From assembly GCA_018262875.1 (NCBI GenBank), contig JADFDL010000045.1:1-9352 (forward strand): a stretch of 9,352 bases of DNA, read 5' to 3'. The DNA is from Rhodocyclaceae bacterium (lineage in GTDB: Bacteria; Pseudomonadota; Gammaproteobacteria; Burkholderiales; Rhodocyclaceae). The notes under the pieces were generated by a model. The model worked only from the letters and a program-made list of their open reading frames with translations, did not search any database and had not been told where the DNA came from. Both the position numbers and the translations under genes were made by a program. Below, in pieces: positions 1-6,434 of the stretch. Each line of letters starts with the position of its first letter. Positions within the stretch are counted from its first letter, which is position 1.

Positions 1-1
1 G

Positions 2-886
2 CAGCCGCTGGCGCGTTTTGAACTCGACGCCGCCATTCTGTTCTCCGACATCCTCACCGTGCCCGACGCCATGGGCCTCGGCCTCTATTTCGCCGAGGGC
101 GAAGGGCCGAAGTTCGAGCGCCCGCTGCGCGAGGAATGGGAGATCCGCAACCTGGCTGCGCCCGATCCGGACGTGGAGCTGCGCTACGTGATGGACGCCG
201 TTGTTGAAATCCGCCGTGCGCTGGACAACTCGGTGCCGTTGATCGGCTTTTCCGGCAGCCCGTTCACCCTCGCCTGCTACATGATCGAGGGCGGCGCGTC
301 GGAAGACTTCCGCACCATCAAGGCCATGCTCTACGACCGGTCCGATCTGCTGCACCATGTGCTGGAGGTGAATGCCAGGGCAGTGACCGCTTACCTCAAC
401 GCCCAGATCGAGTGCGGCGCCCAGGCCGTGATGATCTTCGACACTTGGGGCGGCGCGCTCAGCCATCGCGCCTACAAGGAGTTCTCGCTGGCCTACATGC
501 AACGCATCGTGGCCGACCTGAAGCGGGAGCACGGCGGCGCGCGCATCCCGAGCATCGTGTTCACCAAGGGCGGCGGACAGTGGCTGGAAGACATTGCTTC
601 AATCGGTTGCGATGCCGTCGGTTTGGACTGGACGACCGACATCGGCACGGCGCGCCGGCGCGTCGGCGACAAGGTGGCGCTGCAGGGCAACCTCGATCCG
701 GTGGCGCTGTTCGCCCAGCCGGAAAAAATTGCGCAGGAAGCGCGCGCCATCCTCGATGCCTATGGCCCGGGCAGCGGCCATGTCTTCAATCTCGGCCACG
801 GCATTTCCCAATTCACGCCGCCGGAGCATGTCGCGGCGCTGGTGAATGCGGTGCACGAGCACAGCCGCAAGCAGCGCCAGATCTAG
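2..886 (+). CDS. hemE: Uroporphyrinogen decarboxylase, 3' part (5' end outside window)
   Basis: Cytoplasmic enzyme of heme and siroheme precursor synthesis; it removes four acetate carboxyl groups from uroporphyrinogen III to give coproporphyrinogen III. The reading frame is open from base 2, and 294 residues are visible. By comparison with the E. coli protein as I remember it, about 60 N-terminal residues are missing, including the conserved RQAGRY segment. Family landmarks are in order: [15 protein letters not shown] (visible residues 14-28) with the Asp matching human Asp86; [17 protein letters not shown] with the substrate Tyr at visible residue 93 (bases 278-280); [33 protein letters not shown]; and FNLGHGI, whose His (bases 797-799) matches human His339. 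The GTG at base 59 is an internal Val, not a start. The gene ends with TAG at 884-886 and looks intact up to there. No convincing hairpin-plus-T-tract terminator follows. Identification is very secure. Confidence 0.97.
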   Translation, partial: QPLARFELDAAILFSDILTVPDAMGLGLYFAEGEGPKFERPLREEWEIRNLAAPDPDVELRYVMDAVVEIRRALDNSVPLIGFSGSPFTLACYMIEGGASEDFRTIKAMLYDRSDLLHHVLEVNARAVTAYLNAQIECGAQAVMIFDTWGGALSHRAYKEFSLAYMQRIVADLKREHGGARIPSIVFTKGGGQWLEDIASIGCDAVGLDWTTDIGTARRRVGDKVALQGNLDPVALFAQPEKIAQEARAILDAYGPGSGHVFNLGHGISQFTPPEHVAALVNAVHEHSRKQRQI

Positions 887-993
887 CGTTCGGCCACCCC
901 TCTCCGGAAGGCCAGGAAGGGCGCGGTCTGGCATGGTGCCCGGTCCGGAAACCGCATTAAAAAAGGCTGTCCGAAAGGCCTCGGGGGGTTGAC

Positions 994-1190
994 TTATGCA
1001 CAACAGCCTGTTTCAGACAGAAAAAAGCCTGTTTTCCAGCAGGGTTTCGCACGAATTTTCATAGCCTTGTTTTTCAACGTTTTTTTTAAGATTAATTGTT
1101 GGGCAAAGCAGGAAAATGCCTTGCTGGAAGCGGGTTTATAGGAAATCCGGCCGGGTTTCCCACAAAGTTACCCACAGATTTTGTGGACAA
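994..1190. other. Cluster of DnaA-box-like sites, possible replication-related locus
   Basis: TTATGCACA at 994-1002 matches the DnaA box consensus TTATNCACA exactly. TTACCCACA (1168-1176) and, on the minus strand, TTGTCCACA (1182-1190) each differ from TTATCCACA by one base. TTTCCCACA (1156-1164) differs by two. The last three sit within 35 bases, in mixed orientation. An A/T-rich stretch of about 40 bases (1066-1105), which could act as an unwinding element, lies between the first box and this trio. That these sites bind DnaA, or that this is an origin, is inference. A DnaA-regulated priA promoter or chance in AT-rich DNA are alternatives. Confidence 0.4.
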
Positions 1191-1226
1191 GAATATTGCG
1201 CTTTTATTGCAGTACCTTAGCGATGA

Positions 1227-1254
1227 TTTCAATACTTCGCGCGAAGATGTGAAA
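1227..1254. repeat. 28-base imperfect palindrome in the priA leader
   Basis: The core CTTCGCGCGAAG (1235-1246) is a perfect 12-base palindrome. It is flanked symmetrically by three unpaired positions on each side and then by TTTCA (1227-1231) and TGAAA (1250-1254), all about the same centre, so 22 of 28 positions are paired. It ends 30 bases before the priA ATG. It could be an operator for a dimeric regulator or form an RNA stem in the leader. It is not a terminator, since no T tract follows. The structure is seen directly; the role is unknown. Confidence 0.45.
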
Positions 1255-1284
1255 CCAACCCGATCGCTGCACGAAAATTTTGAA

Positions 1285-3465
1285 ATGAATTTTCCGATTG
1301 TTCGTGTCGCGCTGGATGTTCCGTTGTCGCGCGGCTTCGATTATCTCGCGCCCGATGCGAGCGCCGAAGATGTCGGCAGGCGGGTCTGCGTGCCGTTCGG
1401 CAGTGGCGAGAAGATCGGCGTCATTCTGGAAGTGCCGGCGGCGAGCGATCTTCCGCCGGAAAAACTCAAGCCGGTGCGTGCCATCCTGCGCGATGCGCCG
1501 CCCTTTCCGCCGGACTGGCTGGCGCTGGCTGATTTCTGCAGCCGCTACTATCAGCATCCCATTGGCGAAGTCGTCGCGCTGGCCTTGCCGCCGGTCTTGC
1601 GGCGGCGCGATACGCTGCCGCGCCTGCCGGACCGGGAAACGTTCCGCATCACGGAAGCAGGCCGTCGCGCGCTGCCGCAACTGGCGCAGCGCAGCATTGC
1701 CGCTCGTCTGCTCGCTGCGCTGGAATTGAATGGTGCAATGTCGCGCCGCGAGCTGCGCACGGTTTCCGCTTCGGCGCTGAAGCAGTTGCCGGACATGCTG
1801 GAGAAAGGCTGGCTGGCCGTCGAGCAGGAAGCATTGAACCTGAAAATGGCGGCAGGCCCCGAATTGCTCGAGGAACAACGCCAGGCGGTGGAAACCGTAA
1901 CGCAGGCTTTCGGCGGCTTCGCGCCGTTTTTGCTGCATGGCGTCACCGGCAGCGGCAAGACGGAAGTGTATTTGCGCCTGATCGAACAGGCGCTCGAACG
2001 CGGCGGCCAGGCCTTGCTATTGGTGCCGGAGATCGCTCTGACGCCGCAACTCGAAGCGAGGGTGAGCAATCGCTTTCAGGGCGCGCGGCTGGTGAGCCTG
2101 CACAGCAGCCTAGCCGATGGCGCACGTGCGGCGGGATTTCTCCAGGCGCTGAACGGCGAGGCCGACATCGTGCTCGGCACGCGGCTGTCGGTGTTCACGC
2201 CGTTGCCGCGCCTGGCCTTGATCGTGGTGGACGAGGAACACGATCCTTCCTTCAAGCAGCAGGAAGGCATGCGCTATTCCGCGCGCGACGTGGCCGTCTG
2301 GCGGGCCAAGCAACGCGGCGTGCCGATCGTTCTCGGTTCGGCGACGCCTTCGCTGGAAACCTGGGCCGCCGCGCAGGCCGGCCGTTATCGCCTGCTGGAA
2401 TTGTCGTGCCGGGCGGTGGCCGAGGCCATGCCGGCAGTGCGCTGCGTCGACACGCGGCGCGAAAAGCTGCAGGACGGCATGAGCGAGCACTTGCTGCGGG
2501 CGATCACCGCGAGGCTCGAGCGTGGCGAGCAGAGCCTGATATTCCTCAACCGGCGCGGCTATGCCCCAGTGCTGGCCTGCCCGTCCTGCGGCTGGGTCAG
2601 CCGCTGCCCCGGTTGCGCGGCGAATAGGGTGGTGCATCTGGCCGACAAGCGCCTGCGCTGCCACCACTGCGGGCGCGAGGACCACATTCCCGTCGCCTGC
2701 CCTACCTGCGGCAATCAGGACATCCATCCCTTCGGCCGCGGCACGCAGCGATTGGAAGAAGCGCTGACCGCGCGCTTTCCGCAGGCGCGCATCCTGCGCG
2801 TCGACCGCGACAGCGCAAAAAGTCAGTCGCGCTGGCACGCCGTGCTGGAAGCCATCCACAAGGGCGAGGCCGACATCCTCGTCGGCACGCAGATGCTGGC
2901 CAAGGGCCATGACTTTCCTTTGTTGACGCTGGTCGGCGTGCTGAATGCCGACGCGGCGCTTTTCGCCGCCGATTTCCGTGCGCCGGAGCGCCTCTTCGCG
3001 CAGTTGATGCAGGTCGGCGGGCGCAGCGGCCGCGCCGCGCTGCCGGGCGAGGTGCTGATCCAGACGCAGTATCCCGATTACCCGCTCTACCGCGCCCTGG
3101 CCGCCCATGACTACGCCGCCTTCGCTGCCGCCCAATTGGCGGAACGCGAGCGGGCCGGTTTTCCGCCCTTTACCCACCAGGCGATGCTGCGGGCGGAAGC
3201 GCCGGAGTTGAAGCAGGCGCTCGCTTTCCTGCAGGCGGCGTCGGAACTGGGAGCGGGATTGGCCGAAGGGACAGTGTCGCTCTACGATGCCGTGCCGATG
3301 CGGCTGCACCGCCTCGCGCACCTGGAGCGCGCCCAACTGCTGGCCGAGTCGCGCAGCCGGCCGGCGCTGCAGGCTTTTCTCGCGCAATGGCTGACGGCGA
3401 TCCGCGAACTGAAGACGCTGAAGGCCCTGCGCTGGCACATCGACGTCGACCCCCTCGAATTCTGA
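1285..3465 (+). CDS. priA: Primosomal protein N', replication restart 3'-5' DNA helicase
   Basis: PriA binds stalled or repaired forks and D-loops, unwinds the lagging-strand end and loads the replicative helicase through PriB/DnaT or PriC. I chose ATG 1285 because MNFPIVRVALDVPLSRGFDYLAP matches the normal PriA start. This gives 726 residues, close to the 732 of E. coli; the 63 in-frame codons upstream are not PriA-like. Visible domains: N-terminal 3'-end-binding domain (about 1-105), winged helix (about 110-180), helicase lobe 1 with Walker A GVTGSGKT (219-226), DEEH box (316-319) and GSATPS. A zinc-binding insert carries eight cysteines (432, 435, 441, 444, 459, 462, 472, 475). Lobe 2 has GTQMLAKGHDFP and motif VI, which reads QVGGRSGR (576-583) where E. 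coli has QVAGRAGR. No strong Shine-Dalgarno precedes the ATG; the leader is A/T-rich. The gene is complete and converges on the MFS gene downstream. Confidence 0.97.
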   Translation: MNFPIVRVALDVPLSRGFDYLAPDASAEDVGRRVCVPFGSGEKIGVILEVPAASDLPPEKLKPVRAILRDAPPFPPDWLALADFCSRYYQHPIGEVVALALPPVLRRRDTLPRLPDRETFRITEAGRRALPQLAQRSIAARLLAALELNGAMSRRELRTVSASALKQLPDMLEKGWLAVEQEALNLKMAAGPELLEEQRQAVETVTQAFGGFAPFLLHGVTGSGKTEVYLRLIEQALERGGQALLLVPEIALTPQLEARVSNRFQGARLVSLHSSLADGARAAGFLQALNGEADIVLGTRLSVFTPLPRLALIVVDEEHDPSFKQQEGMRYSARDVAVWRAKQRGVPIVLGSATPSLETWAAAQAGRYRLLELSCRAVAEAMPAVRCVDTRREKLQDGMSEHLLRAITARLERGEQSLIFLNRRGYAPVLACPSCGWVSRCPGCAANRVVHLADKRLRCHHCGREDHIPVACPTCGNQDIHPFGRGTQRLEEALTARFPQARILRVDRDSAKSQSRWHAVLEAIHKGEADILVGTQMLAKGHDFPLLTLVGVLNADAALFAADFRAPERLFAQLMQVGGRSGRAALPGEVLIQTQYPDYPLYRALAAHDYAAFAAAQLAERERAGFPPFTHQAMLRAEAPELKQALAFLQAASELGAGLAEGTVSLYDAVPMRLHRLAHLERAQLLAESRSRPALQAFLAQWLTAIRELKTLKALRWHIDVDPLEF

Positions 3466-3540
3466 TCAGCGGCGCCGACCCCGCCACCGGGCCGTCCCAA
3501 GGCGGGGCCAGTCAACGACTTGGAGCGAAGCGAACACCCG

Positions 3541-4782
3541 TCACCCCCTTCCCCTGGAAGGGGGGTGGGGGGATGGCCTTCCTTCCAATAAAAACCAGGC
3601 GTAGGCCGCCACCTGCACGACCAGCATGGCGGCGAAGGTGCTGCGGTAGGCAACGGTCTCCGTGAAGCCGGACAGGATCAGGCCGTCGATCAGTACGCCC
3701 AGACCCCATTGCAGAACGAAGGCGCCGATGAACAGCAGCAGGTTGAGCGTCGTCGTCACCCGTCCCGAGAGCGACGGCGCGAAATGGCCCGACAGCTGCG
3801 CGTAGGACAGCGAGCCGCCGGAGACGCCGAGGCCATACACGAACCACAGCAGCGCCGCCGGCTCCAGGCCGGCGACCATCGCCGCCTGCACGGCGAGCGC
3901 CAGGCCGTAACCGCCGACGAGCAGCGCCGCCGGACGGATGCCGGCGCGCGCCAGGCGCGTGGCGAAGGCGGCGATGCCCAGATGCGAGACCAGCATGGCG
4001 AGGTTCAGCGCGAAGAGGACTTCCGCCGCCTGGTGGCGGGACAGGCCATTGACGTTCATCAGCCACGGCACCGCCCACAGGCCCTGCACCGCCATGAAGC
4101 CGCCGGTGACCAGGGTCATCGGCGGCGCATAGCGCCAGAAGGTGCGGTGCGCCAGGATGCCGGCCACTTCCTTCAACTGGGCGGCCAGGCTTTCGCGCGC
4201 GACGCCGACGTCGCGTTGCGGCACGCTGAAGAAAAGCCATGCCGCGACCAGCACCAGCAGAAAAGTCAGTCCCTGGAAGACGCCGCGCCAGCCGATGAGC
4301 GGCAGCGCCATTTCCAGCGGCAGGCTGGCGCTGACCGCGCCCAGCCCGCCCGAGGCCATGATGGCGCCGGTGAGCGAGGCCTGGCGTTCCGGCGGAAAAT
4401 TCTGCGCAAAGCCCTTGAAAGCGGCCATCAGGCAGGAGGAGACGCCCAGCCCGATGAGGCTACGCGCCACCGTCAGTTGCGCCAGGGACGTGCCGAAGGC
4501 GAACAGCAGGGTGCCCGCCGCGGCTAGCAGCAATAGGCTGGCCTCCACCTTGCGCGGGCCGTAGCGATCGAGCAGCAGGCCGAGCGGGATCTGGAAGGCG
4601 GCGAAGGCCAGCAGGTAGGCGCTGGTGAGCAGGCCGAGATCCGCCGCGGAGAGCGAGAGCTCGCGCGCGAGTCCCGGCGCGATGACGGCATTTACCGTGC
4701 GCAGCAGATAGGAAAGAAAGTAGCCCGCGGCGAAGGGTAGGAAGACCCTCGCCCAGAGGTTCAACGGGTCTGCTTTAGCCAT
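3541..4782 (-). CDS. Major facilitator superfamily transporter (substrate unknown)
   Basis: Inner-membrane carrier of 413 residues, with hydrophobic segments consistent with the usual 12 helices. The N-terminal half reads LPFAAGYFLSYLLRTVNAVIAP followed by the MFS loop 2-3 signature in the form GLLLDRYGPRKVE; a second set of helices follows a charged central loop. I chose ATG 4782 (MAKADPLNLWARV) because it directly precedes the first hydrophobic helix; the longer open frame upstream lies over the MOSC gene. The start overlaps the end of the MOSC gene by 22 bases and has no clear ribosome site, so translational coupling is likely. The last eleven residues (PSPHPPSRGRG) and the TGA come from the GC-rich hairpin at 3543-3566, so the native C-terminus was probably altered by that repeat. 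Substrate cannot be told from the sequence; drug or metabolite efflux and organic-acid uptake are both possible. Confidence 0.88.
   Translation of the reverse strand: MAKADPLNLWARVFLPFAAGYFLSYLLRTVNAVIAPGLARELSLSAADLGLLTSAYLLAFAAFQIPLGLLLDRYGPRKVEASLLLLAAAGTLLFAFGTSLAQLTVARSLIGLGVSSCLMAAFKGFAQNFPPERQASLTGAIMASGGLGAVSASLPLEMALPLIGWRGVFQGLTFLLVLVAAWLFFSVPQRDVGVARESLAAQLKEVAGILAHRTFWRYAPPMTLVTGGFMAVQGLWAVPWLMNVNGLSRHQAAEVLFALNLAMLVSHLGIAAFATRLARAGIRPAALLVGGYGLALAVQAAMVAGLEPAALLWFVYGLGVSGGSLSYAQLSGHFAPSLSGRVTTTLNLLLFIGAFVLQWGLGVLIDGLILSGFTETVAYRSTFAAMLVVQVAAYAWFLLEGRPSPHPPSRGRG
3543..3566. repeat. GC-rich hairpin, probable dispersed intergenic repeat at the priA/MFS junction
   Basis: CCCCTTCC (3545-3552) and GGAAGGGG (3556-3563) form a perfect 8-base-pair stem round a three-base loop. 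With one adjustment in the C/G runs it extends to ACCCCCTTCC...GGAAGGGGGGT. It sits in the 75 bases between the end of priA (3465) and the end of the convergent MFS gene, and overlaps the latter's last codons. The stem could stall RNA polymerase from both sides, but there is no T tract, so a classical intrinsic terminator is not supported. Similar C-run/G-run palindromes are common dispersed repeats in proteobacterial genomes; that this one is repeated elsewhere cannot be seen from the window. Confidence 0.55.
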
Positions 4783-5411
4783 GCGATGCGCTCGTCGATT
4801 TTCTGCACCCAGTTGGGCGAAAGCCCGGGGATGTCGCGCAGCCGCGCGAGCTCGGTCTGGTCGGGCCGGTGCGCGCGGAAGGCGAACCACAGATGGCGCA
4901 GCGTGACCGGCTCGGCGTTGCGGCCGATCAGCTCGAAGGGGTCGCCCGCCGCGATTATGCCGCCCTCGATCACGCGGTAATACCAGCCGGCGATGCAATG
5001 CTCGGCGACGAAGCGCATCAATTCATCCTCGCCGAATTTGTGGTTGATCTTCCAGCAGGGCTGGCGCGGCTGGCTCACCTGCACGGTAGCCGCGCCGATG
5101 CGGAAGATGTCGCCGATGCACACGGCGTCCTCGTCCCAGCCGGTGGTCGATACGTTCTCGCCGAGGCTGCCGGGAACGAACAGCGCCGTCTTGTCCGGAA
5201 AGGCCGCGGCGAGCCGCGCGTAGTTCTCGGCGGCGTAATGGTGCAGGGCCTTCCACGGCCCGCCGTGGACCCTGCGGTCGGCCTGCTCGTCGCCCTGCAG
5301 CCCTTCAGGACCGAGCAGGATGGGGCCGGCTACTGCTTTCTTGAAAATCCCGCTGGGATGGCCCTCCGGTGGCAGCGGGCGCACGCTGCCGGCGAAGACG
5401 GCGGCAATCAT
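4761..5411 (-). CDS. MOSC domain-containing protein, YiiM type
   Basis: Cytoplasmic protein of 216 residues (E. coli YiiM has about 224). MOSC domains are relatives of the molybdenum-cofactor sulfurase C-terminus. YiiM-type proteins are linked to molybdenum-cofactor-dependent reduction of N-hydroxylated bases such as 6-N-hydroxylaminopurine. Seen here: an early KKAVAGPILLGPEGLQGDEQ segment, HHYAAENYA, GSLGENVST (typical of MOSC), and PRQPCWKINHKFG with the conserved cysteine at residue 119 (bases 5055-5057), then the C-terminal helical part ending in IAWLKQTR. The ATG (5409-5411) overlaps the can stop as ATGA, a four-base overlap, and the gene's end overlaps the MFS start by 22 bases. It therefore lies in the middle of a three-gene operon. 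The open frame continues upstream across can, but that part is a shadow. The family is clear; the exact substrate is not known. Confidence 0.9.
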   Translation of the reverse strand: MIAAVFAGSVRPLPPEGHPSGIFKKAVAGPILLGPEGLQGDEQADRRVHGGPWKALHHYAAENYARLAAAFPDKTALFVPGSLGENVSTTGWDEDAVCIGDIFRIGAATVQVSQPRQPCWKINHKFGEDELMRFVAEHCIAGWYYRVIEGGIIAAGDPFELIGRNAEPVTLRHLWFAFRAHRPDQTELARLRDIPGLSPNWVQKIDERIAWLKQTR

Positions 5412-6052
5412 GCGGCGGAGAGCTTGGCCAGGGCGCCGGCCTGCGTGGCGTCCACGGCGTCGAGCGCGTCGACCGAGATGCCCAGGTCGCGCAACTGACC
5501 GTTCGAAAGGCCGTAGACCCAGCCGTGCACCGTAACGGACTGGCCGCGCTGCCAGGCGTCGCGCAGGATGGTGGTGCGGGCGACGTTGACCACCTGCTCG
5601 ATGACGTTGAGCTCGCACAGGCGATTGACCGCGGCCTCGTCGCCCAGCGGCGCCAGCAGGCCGGCGTGCTTGTCGCGCACGTCCTGGATGTGGCGCAGCC
5701 AGTTGTCGATGAGGCCGAGGCGCTCGCCTGTGAGCGCCGCGCGCACGCCGCCGCAGCCGTAGTGGCCGCAGACGATGATGTGCTTCACCTTCAGCACGTC
5801 GACGGCGAACTGCATGACGGAGAGGCAGTTGAGGTCGGTGTGCACCACGACGTTGGCGACGTTGCGGTGCACGAAGACCTCGCCCGGCTGCAGTCCGGTG
5901 ATCTGGTTGGCCGGCACGCGGCTGTCCGAACAGCCGATCCACAGGTATTCCGGATTCTGCAGGTGGGCCAGCTTGTCGAAGAATTCCGGTTCCTGGGCCA
6001 GCATTCTTTCGGCCCAGGCGCGGTTGTTCTCGAAGAGGTGTTTCAGTGTCAT
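5408..6052 (-). CDS. can: Beta-class carbonic anhydrase (Can/CynT2 type)
   Basis: Zinc enzyme interconverting CO2 and bicarbonate in the cytoplasm, supplying bicarbonate for carboxylases of fatty-acid, nucleotide and amino-acid synthesis. The 214 residues align along nearly their whole length with E. coli Can (220). Zinc and catalytic residues are present: Cys41, Asp43 and Arg45 in LWIGCSDSRVPA, then His97 and Cys100 in CGHYGCGG. The Trp in LWIGC and the Arg in VHRNVAN are marks of the bicarbonate-inhibited type II enzymes as known from E. coli and Haemophilus. I chose ATG 6052 (MTLKHLFENNRAW), which matches the family; a GTG at 6088 would add 12 residues with no counterpart. It is the first gene of the can-MOSC-MFS unit, and its stop overlaps the MOSC start as ATGA. 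There is no Shine-Dalgarno before the ATG, and a -10-like element lies immediately upstream, suggesting a leaderless message. Confidence 0.96.
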   Translation of the reverse strand: MTLKHLFENNRAWAERMLAQEPEFFDKLAHLQNPEYLWIGCSDSRVPANQITGLQPGEVFVHRNVANVVVHTDLNCLSVMQFAVDVLKVKHIIVCGHYGCGGVRAALTGERLGLIDNWLRHIQDVRDKHAGLLAPLGDEAAVNRLCELNVIEQVVNVARTTILRDAWQRGQSVTVHGWVYGLSNGQLRDLGISVDALDAVDATQAGALAKLSAA

Positions 6053-6059
6053 GGGCCGG

Positions 6060-6068
6060 ATTCTATCA
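6060..6068 (-). promoter_or_regulatory. Extended -10 promoter element for can
   Basis: On the minus strand TGATAGAAT fits the extended -10 form TGnTATAAT with one mismatch. Transcription would begin near 6053, just one base before the can ATG at 6052, giving a leaderless message; this agrees with the absence of a Shine-Dalgarno. No good -35 is seen. It is placed back to back with the DUF1840 element at 6077-6082. Confidence 0.35.
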
Positions 6069-6076
6069 GCGGGCCG

Positions 6077-6082
6077 TATAAT
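6077..6082 (+). promoter_or_regulatory. Perfect TATAAT -10 element ahead of the DUF1840 gene
   Basis: TATAAT is a perfect sigma70 -10 hexamer in an otherwise GC-rich 38-base divergent spacer. It ends eight bases before the ATG at 6091, so transcription would begin at about 6089-6090 and the message would be leaderless. No Shine-Dalgarno is present between it and the ATG. The -35 position (around 6054-6059) is GC-rich and does not match TTGACA. Confidence 0.45.
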
Positions 6083-6090
6083 CCTCACCC

Positions 6091-6420
6091 ATGCTGATCG
6101 TCTTCAAATCAAAGGCGGCCGGCGACGTCATGATGTTCGGCGACGTCGCGCATTCCCTCATGGAGATCATGGGCAAGTCTCCCGATCCGAAGGGCATCGT
6201 CACCGTCGAGCAGTTGCCGGATGCCATCGCCCGCCTGAAGGCCGCCGTGGCGCAGGACAAGGCCGAGAAACCCGTCGTCGACCACGACGAGCGCGTCTTC
6301 GAGAAGACGCCCGGGGGCGGCAAGCGCGAGCACGTCAGCCTGGCGCGCCGCGCCGTGCCGCTGATCGAACTGTTGGAATTTTCGCTGAAGGAAGAAGTGC
6401 CGGTGACCTGGGGCGTGTGA
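6091..6420 (+). CDS. DUF1840 family small protein
   Basis: A 109-residue soluble, acidic/basic mixed protein of unknown function, common in betaproteobacteria. The start MLIVFKSKAAGDVMMFGDVAH, with the short strand followed by the M-F/L-G-D-V helix, and the ending in EVPVTWGV match my memory of the DUF1840 family, which supports ATG 6091 as the true start. It has no signal peptide, membrane segment or recognisable catalytic motif. The middle part (about 45-75) is a charged helix followed by VVDHDERVFEKTPGGGK, probably flexible. It is divergent from can, separated by 38 bases that carry both promoters. It converges on the FecR-domain gene with only 14 bases between stops, leaving no room for a separate terminator, and none is visible. 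Function is unknown and I do not assign one. Confidence 0.85.
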   Translation: MLIVFKSKAAGDVMMFGDVAHSLMEIMGKSPDPKGIVTVEQLPDAIARLKAAVAQDKAEKPVVDHDERVFEKTPGGGKREHVSLARRAVPLIELLEFSLKEEVPVTWGV

Positions 6421-6434
6421 CGAGCCGCCGCGCC

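Larger units (their letters stand above)
887..1284. other. AT-rich intergenic region between hemE and priA with DnaA-box-like sites
   Basis: Almost 400 bases without a convincing gene. The left third (to about 957) is GC-rich and carries a duplicated TCCGGAA (903-909 and 944-950). From about 958 onward the sequence becomes rich in A and T, with A and T homopolymer runs at 959-964, 1021-1026 and 1080-1087. A direct repeat AGCCTGTTT occurs at 1005-1013 and 1026-1034. An inverted repeat AGGCTGT/ACAGCCT sits at 964-970 and 1003-1009. DnaA-box-like 9-mers lie at 994-1002, 1156-1164, 1168-1176 and 1182-1190, and a 28-base imperfect palindrome spans 1227-1254. I could not find a good sigma70 promoter for priA: TATAGG at 1137-1142 lacks a -35, and TTGACT at 989-994 lacks a -10. 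The priA frame stays open back to a TTG at 1096, but nothing there resembles PriA. Confidence 0.75.

Noticed and set aside
958..985. Possible minus-strand terminator (short AGGC/GCCT stem followed by T run at 959-964)
   Set aside because: The stem is only four base pairs and no minus-strand gene lies upstream to be terminated.
1096..1284. In-frame upstream extension of priA starting at TTG 1096 (63 extra residues)
   Set aside because: The extension does not resemble PriA, the region is non-coding in composition, and the family's N-terminus begins at the ATG at 1285.
2110..3438. 442-codon open frame on the minus strand
   Set aside because: It is antisense to the conserved helicase domains of priA; it results from high GC and is not a plausible protein.
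3497..3523. CCAAG/CTTGG inverted repeat after priA as a terminator
   Set aside because: Five-base arms with a 17-base loop and no T tract; too weak to call.
3709..4527. 272-codon open frame on the + strand
   Set aside because: It is antisense to the MFS transporter, with a Gln/Arg/Ala-rich composition and no recognisable domain.
5412..5942. Long open frame continuing upstream of the MOSC gene across can
   Set aside because: It lies over the well-supported can gene in another frame; the Arg/Ala/Gly-rich translation is typical of a high-GC shadow frame.
6053..6088. Alternative GTG start for can at 6088
   Set aside because: The 12 added residues have no counterpart in the family, and the start would lie upstream of the likely -10 element; no ribosome site precedes it.
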